From: Martinezella multihospitum
GTDB taxonomy: Bacteria; Pseudomonadota; Alphaproteobacteria; Rhizobiales; Rhizobiaceae
NCBI RefSeq assembly: GCF_900094585.1
Contig: NZ_FMAG01000003.1
Location: forward strand, 310,001-374,000
Length of the DNA: 64,000 nucleotides
Reading direction: 5' to 3'
Shown here: in pieces, positions 9,381-18,304 of the stretch
Numbering within the stretch: the stretch's first letter is position 1
How the letters are laid out: each line of letters opens with the position of its first letter
The notes under the pieces: model-generated
Databases searched by the model: none
What the model was told of the DNA's origin: nothing
What the model saw: only the letters and a program-made list of their open reading frames with translations
Made by a program: the position numbers and the translations under genes

Positions 9381-9405
9381 GTGGACGGCGACAGTCGCCG
9401 TCCAC
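9381..9405 (+). terminator. Stem-loop after oppF
   Basis: GTGGACGGCGA (9381-9391) pairs perfectly with TCGCCGTCCAC (9395-9405) across a three-base loop. No T-run follows, so it may be a 3' stabiliser or a Rho-linked end point rather than a full intrinsic terminator. It separates the opp genes from the kinase gene. Confidence 0.6.
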
Positions 9406-9463
9406 CTTGCCCCAGCCGCTGCTTGCGCGTATGCAGCACCAAGACAAAATGCAGGAGGCAGTT

Positions 9464-10381
9464 TTGGGCGGGCGTTTTCTTTCGATCGGCGAGTGCATGG
9501 TGGAACTGTCGCAGGCCGATGACGGACATCTGCGCAAAGGCTTTGCCGGCGATACATTCAACACCGCCTGGTATGCCCGTGCCTGCCTGCCCGCAGACTG
9601 GTCGATCGATTATTTCACCGCACTCGGCGACGATGCCATGTCCGACGAAATGGTCACCTTCATGGATGGTGCCGGCATCGGCACGGACAGCATCCGCCGC
9701 CTTCGCGGCAAGACGCCCGGTCTCTACATGATCAACCTGAAGGACGGCGAGCGCTCCTTCAGCTATTGGCGCGACAGTTCCGCTGCCCGCCAGCTTGCAG
9801 CCGACGGTGATGCTTTGCGCATCGCAATCGAAGCCTCTGACGTGCTTTACTTTTCCGGCATCACGCTGGCGATCCTGTCGCGCGAAGACGCCTTCACGCT
9901 TCTTGCAGAGCTGCGCCGCGCCAAGGCGGCCGGCAAGCTCGTCGCCTTCGATCCGAACCTGCGCCCGCGCCTCTGGTCGAGCCTGGACGCCATGCACACC
10001 ATGATCTCGGAAGGTGCGCGGGCTGCGACGCTCGTCATGCCGAGCTTTGACGACGAGGCCATCCATTTCGGTGATGATTCAATTGCCACGACCATTCGCC
10101 GCTACCGGCAATACGGGGCCAATATGGTCGTGGTCAAAAATGGCCCTGACGGCGCAACCATCGGCGATGGCACCGATGAGACTCTCGTTCCGGCGGCCAA
10201 GGTCAGCAAGGTCATAGATACGACCAGCGCCGGCGACAGTTTCAACGGTGCATTTCTGGCGCATTACCTGCAGCACCAGGATGCGGTCGCCGCCGCCGGC
10301 TTCGCAGCCAAGATCGCAGCAAAGGTCATCCAGGAATACGGTGCACTCGTCGCTCCTGAAAAGCTGAAATCCATCCGCTAA
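9464..10381 (+). CDS. kdgK: 2-keto-3-deoxygluconate kinase (PfkB family)
   Basis: Phosphorylates 2-keto-3-deoxygluconate to KDPG for the Entner-Doudoroff route. The PfkB sugar-kinase fold is clear: start GRFLSIGECMVEL, the FAGDTFNTAWYAR substrate segment, and the anion-hole/catalytic motif DTTSAGDSFNGAFLA with Asp as base near the C-terminus. Longer in-frame ATGs exist at 9407, 9431 and 9449, but only the TTG at 9464 has a good ribosome site (AGGAGG at 9453-9458, 5-base spacing). The resulting 305-residue product matches the usual KdgK length and start. It is probably expressed partly with the opp operon, 99 bases downstream. Confidence 0.85.
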   Translation: MGGRFLSIGECMVELSQADDGHLRKGFAGDTFNTAWYARACLPADWSIDYFTALGDDAMSDEMVTFMDGAGIGTDSIRRLRGKTPGLYMINLKDGERSFSYWRDSSAARQLAADGDALRIAIEASDVLYFSGITLAILSREDAFTLLAELRRAKAAGKLVAFDPNLRPRLWSSLDAMHTMISEGARAATLVMPSFDDEAIHFGDDSIATTIRRYRQYGANMVVVKNGPDGATIGDGTDETLVPAAKVSKVIDTTSAGDSFNGAFLAHYLQHQDAVAAAGFAAKIAAKVIQEYGALVAPEKLKSIR

Positions 10382-10384
10382 ACG

Positions 10385-10402
10385 CTGTAATATTTCCATC
10401 AT
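10385..10402 (+). promoter_or_regulatory. Possible PHO box
   Basis: CTGTAAT-ATTT-CCATCAT fits the rhizobial PHO box layout (two CTGTCAT-like heptamers spaced by four bases) at about 15 of 18 positions when A/T-degenerate positions are allowed. It lies about 100 bases before the glycosyltransferase, a family that includes phosphate-starvation glycolipid synthases. The right heptamer is weak, so this is tentative. Confidence 0.4.
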
Positions 10403-10504
10403 GGACACCCCCCACAATAGAGTGGGCGCGGGAATCATGTTTGAAACACCGCAATCGCTGGCACCGTCATCATGAGGATGCGGTGCGGATGGACTGTTTT
10501 GGGC

Positions 10505-11614
10505 ATGTTGCAACGCTTGTCAGACATCGATCAAACCACCTGGGCGCAGGCGGCGACACCTGTCGCGGTGCCCGAACGGCTGCTCATCGTCAGCGATGCC
10601 TGGCATCCGCAAGTCAACGGCGTCGTCCGCTCGATCGAGAACACCAATCGCGAACTGACGCGCATGGGCGTCGAAGTTTCGATGATCACGCCGGACGGCT
10701 TTCGCAACATCCCCTGCCCGACCTATCCGGAAATCCGGCTTTCGATCGCCAGCTATCGCAAGATCGCCGCAAGAATAGAAGCACTCCGGCCGACTTATGT
10801 CCACATTGCCACCGAGGGTCCCCTCGGGCTCACGGCAAGGCGCTGGTGCCTGAAAAACGGCATGCCTTTTTCCACGAGCTATCACACCCGCTTTCCGGAA
10901 TATGTGGCCGCGCGTTTGCCGATACCGGAAAGCTGGCTCTACGCCTTCGTCAAATGGTTTCACAATGCCGGCTACGGCTGCATGGTGGCGACACCAAGCC
11001 TTGCGAGCGAACTGAAGCTGCGCGGCATCCGCAATCTGCTGCCCTGGAGCCGTGGGATCGATTCCCACCTCTTCCGTCCCCAACCACTTGACGACAAACC
11101 CTTCGGCCTGCCCCGTCCGATCTTCATGACCGTCGGCCGGGTTGCGCTGGAAAAGAACCTGCCCGCCTTCCTCGATCTCGACCTGCCTGGATCGAAAGTG
11201 GTGGTTGGCGATGGGCCAGCGCGGGCAGAATTGCAGAAGCTCTATCCGGATGTGCATTTTCTGGGAGCGAAGTTCGGCGAGGAGTTGGCCCATGCCTATT
11301 CCCAGGCCGACGTCTTCGTCTTCCCATCGAAGACGGACACCTTCGGCAACGCCATTCTGGAAGCGCTCGCGAGCGGCGTTCCGGTCGCGGCCTATCCGGT
11401 TACCGGCCCCGCGGACATCCTGGGGGAAGACAGGACAGCCGGCGTGGTAGACGCGGATCTGGCGACAGCCTGCCTTGCTGCACTCTCCTGCTCCCGCGAT
11501 GCTGCGCGCGCACTGGCACTCAACTATTCCTGGGAGGCCGCGACGGCGCAATTCATCGGCAATGTCCGGATTGCCAATCACCGAGGCCGGCTGCACGTCC
11601 ACAACGAACATTGA
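10505..11614 (+). CDS. GT4-family glycosyltransferase (SqdX/MgtA-like)
   Basis: Transfers a sugar from a nucleotide-sugar to an acceptor, probably a membrane lipid. The N-terminal Rossmann domain starts LLIVSDAWHPQVNGVVRSIE, the hallmark of GT4 enzymes such as SqdX and alpha-mannosyltransferases. The C-terminal donor domain has FMTVGRVALEKNL and the E-x7-E type segment PSKTDTFGNAILEALASG. Starts at 10472 or 10505 are possible; neither has a strong ribosome site. Agrobacterium has a phosphate-starvation glycolipid synthase of this general type, and a possible PHO box lies upstream here. Lipid substrate and regulation are inferences. Confidence 0.8.
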   Translation: MLQRLSDIDQTTWAQAATPVAVPERLLIVSDAWHPQVNGVVRSIENTNRELTRMGVEVSMITPDGFRNIPCPTYPEIRLSIASYRKIAARIEALRPTYVHIATEGPLGLTARRWCLKNGMPFSTSYHTRFPEYVAARLPIPESWLYAFVKWFHNAGYGCMVATPSLASELKLRGIRNLLPWSRGIDSHLFRPQPLDDKPFGLPRPIFMTVGRVALEKNLPAFLDLDLPGSKVVVGDGPARAELQKLYPDVHFLGAKFGEELAHAYSQADVFVFPSKTDTFGNAILEALASGVPVAAYPVTGPADILGEDRTAGVVDADLATACLAALSCSRDAARALALNYSWEAATAQFIGNVRIANHRGRLHVHNEH

Positions 11615-11674
11615 ATTCTCGGATGATCGGCATCGCCGGTGAAATTGCAGACCGGCCTCACATGCCGTCAACGA

Positions 11675-12060
11675 TCACCGCACTGCCCTGCCGGCATAGC
11701 ATAACCCTGCATGAGGATTGGATAGCTGCGTCTTATCCAGCACGATGAAGCCCGCATCTAGCAATGGAGCGATGAGTGTCATTTGGTTCTTATCTTTGGA
11801 CCACCATTTATGCCATTCGATCACCATGGCATTGATCGACCCGAAAAGACCGCGCCTCGCCAGAGCCTCGAAAATTCCAAACTCCGATCCCTGGCAATCC
11901 ATTTTGATGACGAGATCCATGTTGGCGCTTCGAGCGCGTTCGGCAAGCGGCCCGATGACGCCGGCCGCTTCCTTGATATGGATCGTCTCCGGCCTGCCCC
12001 GTCGGGCCGCCTTTCCAAAAAGCAGAAGAAACCCATAGCCCGAGCATAAATTTGGGTGTA
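11675..12060 (-). pseudogene. Truncated FkbM-family methyltransferase
   Basis: The frame reads (from about 12050) GYGFLLLFGKAARRG, then PETIHIKEAAGV, and the FkbM core MDLVIKMDCQGSEFGIFEAL followed by MVIEWHKWW. This is the C-terminal half of an FkbM SAM-dependent methyltransferase, a family normally about 230-290 residues long. The N-terminal half with the SAM-binding glycine loop is missing. The open frame stops at about 12070, just before the OhrR gene, with no ribosome site at its start. An ATG at 11920 would give only an 81-residue product. I read it as a decayed gene cut by rearrangement; FkbM enzymes often sit in polysaccharide or glycolipid loci, in keeping with the adjacent glycosyltransferase. 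Confidence 0.7.
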
Positions 12061-12109
12061 CAATTATTTATCGCACGACTTACATTAGACCTCTCAGGGA
12101 GTACTTGAG

Positions 12110-12550
12110 ATGACCGACGACCCGTTAAAGCTGGATAACTTCATCTGCTTCGCGCTCTATTCGGCGAACCATGCGATGAACCGCCTATATAAACCCATGC
12201 TGGACGCGCTCAACCTCACCTATCCGCAATATCTTGTCATGGTGACGCTATGGGAAGAAGACGGCCAGACCGTTGGCGGCATCGGTGAAAAGCTGTTCCT
12301 GGAATCAAGCACACTGACACCGTTGTTGAAGCGCCTGGAGGCCGCCGGCTTCATCAAGCGCATCCGCAGCAAGGAAGACGAGCGCCAGGTGCTGATTCAG
12401 CTGACCAGCGAAGGCAAGGCGCTGAAGAAGAAAGCCGCAACCGTTCCGCCGTGCATTCTCGATGCCACCGAGCAGACGGTCGATGAACTGGCACGGCTGA
12501 AGGCGGAAATCACGACGCTGCGCGAGGCGCTCAGCAGGAACGCCGCCTGA
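12110..12550 (+). CDS. ohrR: OhrR-type MarR-family regulator (organic hydroperoxide sensing)
   Basis: A 146-residue winged-helix repressor. The N-terminal segment [20 protein letters not shown] is characteristic of OhrR, with the peroxide-sensing Cys at residue 13. A second Cys at residue 115 (VPPCIL) would make it a two-Cys OhrR that forms a disulfide on oxidation. The DNA-binding region spans about 50-95 ([23 protein letters not shown]...KEDERQV). The start has GGGAG eight bases upstream. OhrR usually sits beside its target ohr, but no ohr gene is nearby here. TACAATT at 12059-12065 resembles one half of known OhrR operators; the other half is not clear, so autoregulation is only suggested. 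Confidence 0.85.
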   Translation: MTDDPLKLDNFICFALYSANHAMNRLYKPMLDALNLTYPQYLVMVTLWEEDGQTVGGIGEKLFLESSTLTPLLKRLEAAGFIKRIRSKEDERQVLIQLTSEGKALKKKAATVPPCILDATEQTVDELARLKAEITTLREALSRNAA

Positions 12551-12553
12551 TTT

Positions 12554-12584
12554 GAAGCGCGCCCATATCCCGATGGGGCGCTTC
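12554..12584. terminator. Hairpin between convergent ohrR and der
   Basis: GAAGCGCGCCC pairs with GGGGCGCTTC (12575-12584) around an AT-rich loop, with one unpaired base. It lies between the two convergent stop codons and can work for both strands. Confidence 0.6.
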
Positions 12585-12590
12585 AGCGAA

Positions 12591-14018
12591 TTATCGCTTC
12601 TTTTTGTTTTCGTAAGGATTTTCCGACGAGCGGAAATGGATGCGGATCGGCACTCCCGGCATGGCGAAATCTGCACGCAGACCATTGATCAGGTAGCGCA
12701 CATAGGAATCCGGCAGCGCATCCGAGCGCGTGCAGGAAATCATGAAGGCCGGCGGTCGCGCCTTTACCTGTGTCATGTATTTCAACTTGATGCGGCGGCC
12801 GGATACCGCCGGTGGCGGATGCTGAACCTGCTGCGTCTCGAGCCAGCGGTTGAGACGTGCGGTCGAGACACGCTTGTTCCAGACCTTGTCGGTATCGACG
12901 ATTGCCTGCATCAGGCGATCAAGCCCTTCGCCCGTCTGACCGGCAATCGGAATGGCGCGGATGCCGCGCGCCTGCGGTAATAGCCGATCGGTCTTTTCAC
13001 GAAGATCGGCGAGCACGGCCTGCCGATCCTCGATCATGTCCCACTTGTTGAAGGCAAGCACGGCGGCGCGTCCTTCGCGGATCACGAGATCGACGATCTG
13101 CAGATCCTGCTTCTCAAAGGGAATGGTCGCATCGAAGATGATGACGACTGTCTCGGCAAAGCGGATCGCGCGCAATGTATCGGCGACGGACAGCTTTTCC
13201 AGCTTCTCGGTCACTTTCGCCTTGCGGCGCATGCCGGCGGTATCGAACATCTTGACGGTACGGCCGCGCCAGCTCCAGTCGACGGAGATGGAATCGCGCG
13301 TGATGCCAGCTTCCGGGCCGGTCAGCAGCCTGTCTTCGCCGAGGAACCGGTTGATGAGCGTCGACTTGCCGGCATTCGGGCGGCCAACGATCGCCACGCG
13401 CAGCGGCCGCGTTTCGTCATAGGCGGGCTCTTCGTCGATCTCCTCGCCATCTTCACCGACAGCCGGGCGCGGAATGCTGACATTCGTCTCGGCCTCGTCT
13501 TCCTCTTCCGGGAAAGCGCGCTCGGGACCGATCGCCTCTACGATCGCGTCACGCAGATCCATCATGCCCTGGCCATGTTCGGCCGAGATCGGGCAAGGTT
13601 CACCGAGACCGAGCGTATAGGCATCGTAAAAGCCGCTGTCGGAACCGCGCGCTTCGGATTTGTTGGCAACGAGCACCACCGGCCGGCCACGCTTGCGCAG
13701 CATTTCGGCAAGCGTCTTGTCGACATGGGTCAGGCCCATCTTGGCATCGACGACGAACAGCGTCAGGTCGGCTTCGTCGATCGCCGCTTCCGTCTGGGCG
13801 CGCATGCGGCCCTGAAGCGATTCATCCTGAGCCTCCTCAAGACCGGCCGTATCGACGATGCGAAAACGGAGATCGATCAGCTTGGCATCGCCGGGACGGC
13901 GGTCACGCGTCACACCCGGCGTATCGTCGACGAGCGCCAGCTTCTTGCCAACCAGACGGTTGAACAGCGTGGACTTGCCGACATTCGGGCGACCGACGAT
14001 CGCGACCGTAAAACTCAT
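12591..14018 (-). CDS. der: Ribosome-assembly GTPase Der (EngA)
   Basis: Essential double GTPase needed for 50S ribosomal subunit maturation. The 475-residue protein has two G domains: P-loop GRPNVGKST (8-16) with [14 protein letters not shown] and NKSE, then a second P-loop GRPNAGKST near 210 with DTAGMRRK and NKWD. An acidic linker joins them, and a KH-like C-terminal domain ([14 protein letters not shown]) follows. AAGGA sits eight bases before the ATG. The TPR protein gene lies 11 bases upstream, a common alphaproteobacterial pairing. Confidence 0.97.
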   Translation of the reverse strand: MSFTVAIVGRPNVGKSTLFNRLVGKKLALVDDTPGVTRDRRPGDAKLIDLRFRIVDTAGLEEAQDESLQGRMRAQTEAAIDEADLTLFVVDAKMGLTHVDKTLAEMLRKRGRPVVLVANKSEARGSDSGFYDAYTLGLGEPCPISAEHGQGMMDLRDAIVEAIGPERAFPEEEDEAETNVSIPRPAVGEDGEEIDEEPAYDETRPLRVAIVGRPNAGKSTLINRFLGEDRLLTGPEAGITRDSISVDWSWRGRTVKMFDTAGMRRKAKVTEKLEKLSVADTLRAIRFAETVVIIFDATIPFEKQDLQIVDLVIREGRAAVLAFNKWDMIEDRQAVLADLREKTDRLLPQARGIRAIPIAGQTGEGLDRLMQAIVDTDKVWNKRVSTARLNRWLETQQVQHPPPAVSGRRIKLKYMTQVKARPPAFMISCTRSDALPDSYVRYLINGLRADFAMPGVPIRIHFRSSENPYENKKKR

Positions 14019-14029
14019 TGAGCGATCCT

Positions 14030-14713
14030 TCAGCCTTTTGCGACCGGAGCCTTGCCGGATGCAGTGATGAGATCGAGCAGCATCTGGGCACGGTTGGCAA
14101 CGTTGCGCGGGCTCTGCGGATCATCGACGATCGCCTGGAACCACTGCCGGGCCTTCACGAAATCGCCGGCCTTGTAAGCGGCAAGACCGAGAACGTCGCG
14201 TGCCGAATGGCGGAAGGCATCAGCCGGAACGGCCAGTTCCTGGGCTTCGGCGGCAACCTGATCGTAAGTGCCGGTATCGACGAGCAGATAGGCAGCGCGC
14301 AAGCGGGCCGCATTACGGATAACGACCGGGAGGTCCGTCTGCTTGCCGACCGCCGAGAACGTCGCGATGGCAGCGGCCTTGTCTCCCTTCTGGGCCTGCA
14401 ACGTCGCAGCGCGCAGGCGGGCCAGCACCGGATAGGAGCCAGGGCCACTCTTTTCGATGGCAGCGAATGCGGCCAGCGCTTCATCCGTCTTGTTCTGATC
14501 GGCAAGCGTCAGCGCGGCAAGGAACTGATCACCGCCGCTGCCGGCCTGATTGCCGGCCCAATAGCGATAGCCGCTATAAGCCGCGGTGCCGAGAACGACG
14601 AGCACGGCAGCCCCGATGATGAGCTTGCCAAAACGGCGCCATATGAACCGCAGCTGGTCCGAGCGCAGTTCCTCGTTCACCTCGCGGATGAAGCTATCGT
14701 CATTGAATGCCAT
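14030..14713 (-). CDS. Membrane-anchored TPR protein (YfgM-like)
   Basis: A 227-residue protein with a short cytoplasmic N-terminus ([20 protein letters not shown]), one membrane helix at about 31-50 ([16 protein letters not shown]), and a periplasmic helical-repeat region rich in Ala/Leu that fits TPRs. YfgM of enterobacteria has this layout, associates with the SecYEG translocon and periplasmic chaperones, and is also encoded next to der. The role here is inferred from layout and synteny. GGAG lies six bases before the start. Confidence 0.82.
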   Translation of the reverse strand: MAFNDDSFIREVNEELRSDQLRFIWRRFGKLIIGAAVLVVLGTAAYSGYRYWAGNQAGSGGDQFLAALTLADQNKTDEALAAFAAIEKSGPGSYPVLARLRAATLQAQKGDKAAAIATFSAVGKQTDLPVVIRNAARLRAAYLLVDTGTYDQVAAEAQELAVPADAFRHSARDVLGLAAYKAGDFVKARQWFQAIVDDPQSPRNVANRAQMLLDLITASGKAPVAKG

Positions 14714-14810
14714 TCTTGTCTCCGGCCCAGGCCAAATAGTTCAAAGCTTAGGTTTAGTGGGGCCTTCTACTCCATTTTGCGCCTGATGTAAGGGGGAATG
14801 GCAGAAATCG

Positions 14811-15392
14811 TCACATAACGAGCGGCGAAACCCCGATAATCCACGCATGAAGCTTCCAAATGATCAAGGCCCAGACGATAGCACCGATGACGATCGCATA
14901 AAGATCATATTTCGCCGAAACGAAGGGACGCAGGGTAATTTCGCCGGCACGCTCGCGCCGCTTCAGCGAAATGCGAAGGATCACGCCCCAGGCGAGGAAG
15001 GCGGCAAAGAGCAGCATCGCCGCGCCGTCGCCGTTGGACAGAAGATGCGCCAGCGCCCAGATCTTCACCGAAAGCACCATCGGATGCTTGGTTCGGACCG
15101 CGATATGCCCCGCCGGCAGCAGCGAGGCGACAAGACAGATCAGAGCGAAAAGCATCAGCAGGATGGTGATGTGACTCATCCAGAACGGCGGCGTCCAGAT
15201 CGGGTTCATGTCGCGCGCCTGACCGAAGCCGTAGATCAGCACGACCAGCGCCACGATGCTGGCAACCGAATAGGCCCCCTTCCAGCCGCCCTCGCCCAAA
15301 CTCGCAATCATCGAGCTTCTGAGGCCAGGGGCGACGACACGGATCAGATGGAGGCCGAGAAAGAGAACAATGCCGAGAATGAGCAATGCCAT
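14811..15392 (-). CDS. nnrU: NnrU family membrane protein
   Basis: A 193-residue polytopic inner-membrane protein of the NnrU family. At least five hydrophobic helices are visible: LILGIVLFLGLHLI at the start, then at about 40-58, 75-95, 118-138 and near the C-terminus. Family marks include HPMVLSVKIWALAHLLSNGD. NnrU was first linked to nitric-oxide and nitrite metabolism in Rhodobacter, and the family is related to the heme-b NnrU/isoprenoid-type methyltransferase fold. No denitrification genes are near, so its role here is uncertain. Confidence 0.85.
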   Translation of the reverse strand: MALLILGIVLFLGLHLIRVVAPGLRSSMIASLGEGGWKGAYSVASIVALVVLIYGFGQARDMNPIWTPPFWMSHITILLMLFALICLVASLLPAGHIAVRTKHPMVLSVKIWALAHLLSNGDGAAMLLFAAFLAWGVILRISLKRRERAGEITLRPFVSAKYDLYAIVIGAIVWALIIWKLHAWIIGVSPLVM

Positions 15393-15571
15393 GGATGAGA
15401 TCCTTTATGGTCTTGTAGTCACATCCTTATCGGCTGCCGTAAAAAAATACCAGCATCACCGCAGCTTCGCCGCATTTGCACGAAAGGAAGGAAGCGACCC
15501 CGAGCGCGCCATCCGATATCGCTGGACGATCCCTGGCAAGCCGTGCTCGACCCAATCAATATTCGGTGCCC

Positions 15572-16552
15572 ATGTTTCGCTTTGCTACCTGTCTCTCCGT
15601 CGCCATTTCCCTGGGCCTACCCGCCGCCGCCCAGGCCGATGGCAAGCCCAAGCAACTCGTGATGATCTCCTTCGATGGCGCTCATGACAATGCGCTCTGG
15701 ACCAAGAGCCGTGAGATCGCTTCGCGCAATGGTGCCCATTTCACCTATTTCCTCTCTTGCACCTTCCTGATGAACAAGACGCAGGCCAAGGCCTATCAGG
15801 GGCCAAAGCAGCGTGTCGGCAAATCCAACGTCGGCTTTGCCAAGAGCGAGGACGATGTGCGCACGCGCATCGCCAACATCTGGGGCGCGCATCAGGAAGG
15901 CCACGACATTTCCAGTCACGCCTGCGGCCATTTCGATGGCAAGGGCTGGAGCGCCGCTGACTGGAAGCAGGAATTCATGAATGCCCGCATCGCCCTTCGC
16001 GACGCCTGGAAGAATGTCGGCCTTGCCGACAAGGAACCGCAGGGCTGGGAAGATTTCGCCACCAATGACGTTAGGGGATTCCGCGCGCCTTATCTCTCCA
16101 CCAGCGACGGCCTCGTGCCGGCGGAAAAGGAGATGGGCTTCCAGTATGATGCAAGCCTGGTCACCAAAGGCCCTGCCCTGCCGCAGGTGGTTGACGGCAT
16201 CTATCGCTTCGGCCTGCCGTTGATCCCTGAAGGTCCCGAGCAACGCCTGGTCATCGGTATGGACTACAATCTCTATGTCCGCCATTCCAAGGGCGCCGAG
16301 GACAAGGCCAACGCCAAGACCTATGAAGACCGCACCTTCGATGCCTTCGAAGCCGCCTTCAACAAGCAGTATGACGGCGAGCGCATCCCGCTGCAGTTGG
16401 GTTTCCATTTCGTCGAAATGAACGACGGCGCCTATTGGCGCGCCCTCGACCGCTTTGTCAGCGATGTCTGCCACAAGCAGGATGTCGCCTGCGTCAGCTA
16501 TACCGAGGCGATCCCGCTAATCACGGCAAGAGGCAAGCCGCAGCAGGGGTAG
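15572..16552 (+). CDS. Secreted polysaccharide deacetylase-like protein
   Basis: A 326-residue exported protein. The signal peptide is MFRFATCLSVAISLGLPAAA ending in AQA. A NodB-type fold follows: MISFDGAHDNALW corresponds to the first metal motif, and HDISSHACGHFDG to the HxxxH-type motif. VRGFRAPYLS matches the catalytic-loop RxPY pattern. These suggest a periplasmic hydrolase acting on an acetylated glycan. The first motif is SFDGAHD rather than the usual TFDDG. An in-frame ATG at 15476 would place 32 residues before the signal peptide and is rejected. Substrate unknown. Confidence 0.78.
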   Translation: MFRFATCLSVAISLGLPAAAQADGKPKQLVMISFDGAHDNALWTKSREIASRNGAHFTYFLSCTFLMNKTQAKAYQGPKQRVGKSNVGFAKSEDDVRTRIANIWGAHQEGHDISSHACGHFDGKGWSAADWKQEFMNARIALRDAWKNVGLADKEPQGWEDFATNDVRGFRAPYLSTSDGLVPAEKEMGFQYDASLVTKGPALPQVVDGIYRFGLPLIPEGPEQRLVIGMDYNLYVRHSKGAEDKANAKTYEDRTFDAFEAAFNKQYDGERIPLQLGFHFVEMNDGAYWRALDRFVSDVCHKQDVACVSYTEAIPLITARGKPQQG

Positions 16553-16616
16553 AGGCCATCTTGCCAAGCGTGCCCGATTTCCGAGGTTTCACCATACGCA
16601 CTCGTGGTTCGAGACG

Positions 16617-16720
16617 ACCCTTCGGGCCTCCTCACCATGAGCCCCCCTCGCAAGGCCACATATTGCACCGGCTTCACGCAACAGCGCTCTCCATCCTCAC
16701 CCTGAGCTTGTCGAAGGGCG
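16617..16720. repeat. Degenerate inverted intergenic repeat
   Basis: ACCCTTCGGGCCTCCTCACC (from 16617) and the segment CTCACCCTGAGCTTGTCGAA followed by GGGC (from 16696) are imperfect inverted copies. The second half is a motif seen widely in intergenic DNA of alphaproteobacteria. The rest of the 215-base gap between the convergent deacetylase and bacA genes shows no gene. Confidence 0.5.
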
Positions 16721-16767
16721 CGGATGGCCCAATCTTCTAATCAATGAAAAGATCAGACCTTTTGCCG

Positions 16768-18033
16768 TCAGCCATCGGCGTGAATGACGCCTGCTTCACG
16801 CTCCAAATAGCGCTGATCGATCGGCGGCAGCGGTTCGTCATAGATAGCGGCCTCGAAGGCCTTTAGACGCTTGTGGATCGACAGAAGCTCGATGATCGTC
16901 GTCCAGGAGCTGACGAGATACTGGAAGGAGTTGCTGACCTGGCCGAAGGCCGTGGCGATCTGCTGCCAGATGCCGAGCGTAATCTTGTGCGCGACGAAAG
17001 TCGGCACCAGCACGAAATAGAGGAAGATCGCGTCGAGCTGACCGTAGGAATAGCGAGCGACGTTAAAATAGGCATAGTGGAAGTACATGCGGAAATAGTT
17101 GCGGCGAACGTTTGAAAAGAGTTCCTTCATGGTGGGCGGCTGTGCGCGATCTTCGCGATCCTCGCCGTAAACAAGCTCTTTTCGGTAGGCCGCCTCGACA
17201 CGCTGGTTACGGAAGTTCAGCCCCGGAAGTTTGATCCCGAAAAGCGCGAGCAGGAACGTACCGAACACCGACCAAATCAGCGCCAGCCAAACGAGCGAAT
17301 AGGGAATTGCGCCGATAATCGGCAGATCGGTTACGTATTTCGACAGTTCTAGCAGGATCGGCAGGAAGACGATGAGCGTCATGACGGAGCCGATTAGGCT
17401 GACGCCGAGCCCTTCTAGGTTGGTTGCAAAACGCATCGTATCTTCCTGGACGCGCTGCGATGCGCCTTCGATGTGCCGAAGCTTCTCCCATTTCGACATG
17501 TAGAAATTGTTCATCGCCCAACGCCAGCGGAAGAGATAGTGGCTTAGGAAAAACGATGAAATGACGCTGACCGCGACCCCCACCAGGCCAAGTTGCGTGA
17601 ATGCCCACAGCAATCCATAAAAATCGCCATCCGTAACACCGGGCTTTCCACCGAGCGCATTTTGCAGGAGGTCGAAGAAAGGCCGGCGCCACACGTTCAC
17701 CGCCACGTCGATCTGAACACCGAAATAAGTGATGAAGACGATGAAAGCAGAGCCCCACACGGACCAGGCGATCCAGGGGTTGCTCTTCGAAATCACATGC
17801 CAAAAACCGCAAAAGACCGCGGCGCAGAGAATAAAGTAAAGGTAAAACAAGAAATTAGTAGGAGCAACAAAGAACGCCGCCCCGACCGGCTGCTGTTCTT
17901 CCGCCAATGGAGGAAAGCCCATGGACGCTACGACCTGTGCGCCGACAAAGTACCATAGGAAGACGCAGACGAGCGCCCAGACGACCGCTGAGGAAAAAAA
18001 CAGTCTCGGATTCGGGAAGAAAGAATGGAACAC
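16768..18033 (-). CDS. bacA: Peptide importer BacA (SbmA/BacA family)
   Basis: Inner-membrane, proton-driven importer of peptides and peptide-like drugs, and in Sinorhizobium needed for bacteroid survival against host cysteine-rich peptides. The protein has the SbmA/BacA fold with about seven hydrophobic helices and family segments DVAVNVWRRPFFDLL, RRNYFRMYFHYAYFNVARYSYGQ and WTTIIELLSIHKRLKAFE. An ATG at 18081 gives 437 residues. The GTG at 18033 gives a start (FHSFFPNPRLFF) that resembles the known S. meliloti BacA start and has AAGGAAG ten bases upstream, so I prefer it (421 residues). It is divergent from the PadR gene. Whether it has a symbiotic role here depends on the host plant. Confidence 0.92.
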   Translation of the reverse strand: MFHSFFPNPRLFFSSAVVWALVCVFLWYFVGAQVVASMGFPPLAEEQQPVGAAFFVAPTNFLFYLYFILCAAVFCGFWHVISKSNPWIAWSVWGSAFIVFITYFGVQIDVAVNVWRRPFFDLLQNALGGKPGVTDGDFYGLLWAFTQLGLVGVAVSVISSFFLSHYLFRWRWAMNNFYMSKWEKLRHIEGASQRVQEDTMRFATNLEGLGVSLIGSVMTLIVFLPILLELSKYVTDLPIIGAIPYSLVWLALIWSVFGTFLLALFGIKLPGLNFRNQRVEAAYRKELVYGEDREDRAQPPTMKELFSNVRRNYFRMYFHYAYFNVARYSYGQLDAIFLYFVLVPTFVAHKITLGIWQQIATAFGQVSNSFQYLVSSWTTIIELLSIHKRLKAFEAAIYDEPLPPIDQRYLEREAGVIHADG

Positions 18034-18280
18034 GGGAGATAAGCTTCCTTGATCTGGTTCGAACGACCGCAATGGCGTCAATTTGTGGCGAGCCTAGGAC
18101 AGTTCGCCGGGAGCGGCAACCGCCAGCGGCCTATTCTTACGTAGATGTAATCGCTTATCCCATGATCGTGATGCAGTTGTTCAGCGGCGAATTTTCACCC
18201 ATTGGATGAGCGCCTCCCCTATACGGTCGCACCTTCTCCTCCAATCCATCCCATCTGCAGTCCGTCCCCTTGCAGAATTC

Positions 18281-18304
18281 TATCTTACGATATATATCTT
18301 ACGA
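18281..18304. promoter_or_regulatory. Direct repeat TATCTTACGA, candidate PadR operator
   Basis: TATCTTACGA occurs at 18281-18290 and again at 18295-18304. A third near copy, TATCCTACGA, occurs at 18407-18416. The repeats surround the palindrome GATATATATC and lie between divergent bacA and padR. AT-rich dyads of this kind are typical of PadR binding sites, so autoregulation is likely; control of bacA is possible. Confidence 0.5.

Noticed and set aside
12059..12075. OhrR operator upstream of ohrR
   Set aside because: Only the left half TACAATT is present; the inverted right half is missing, so it is not listed as an operator.
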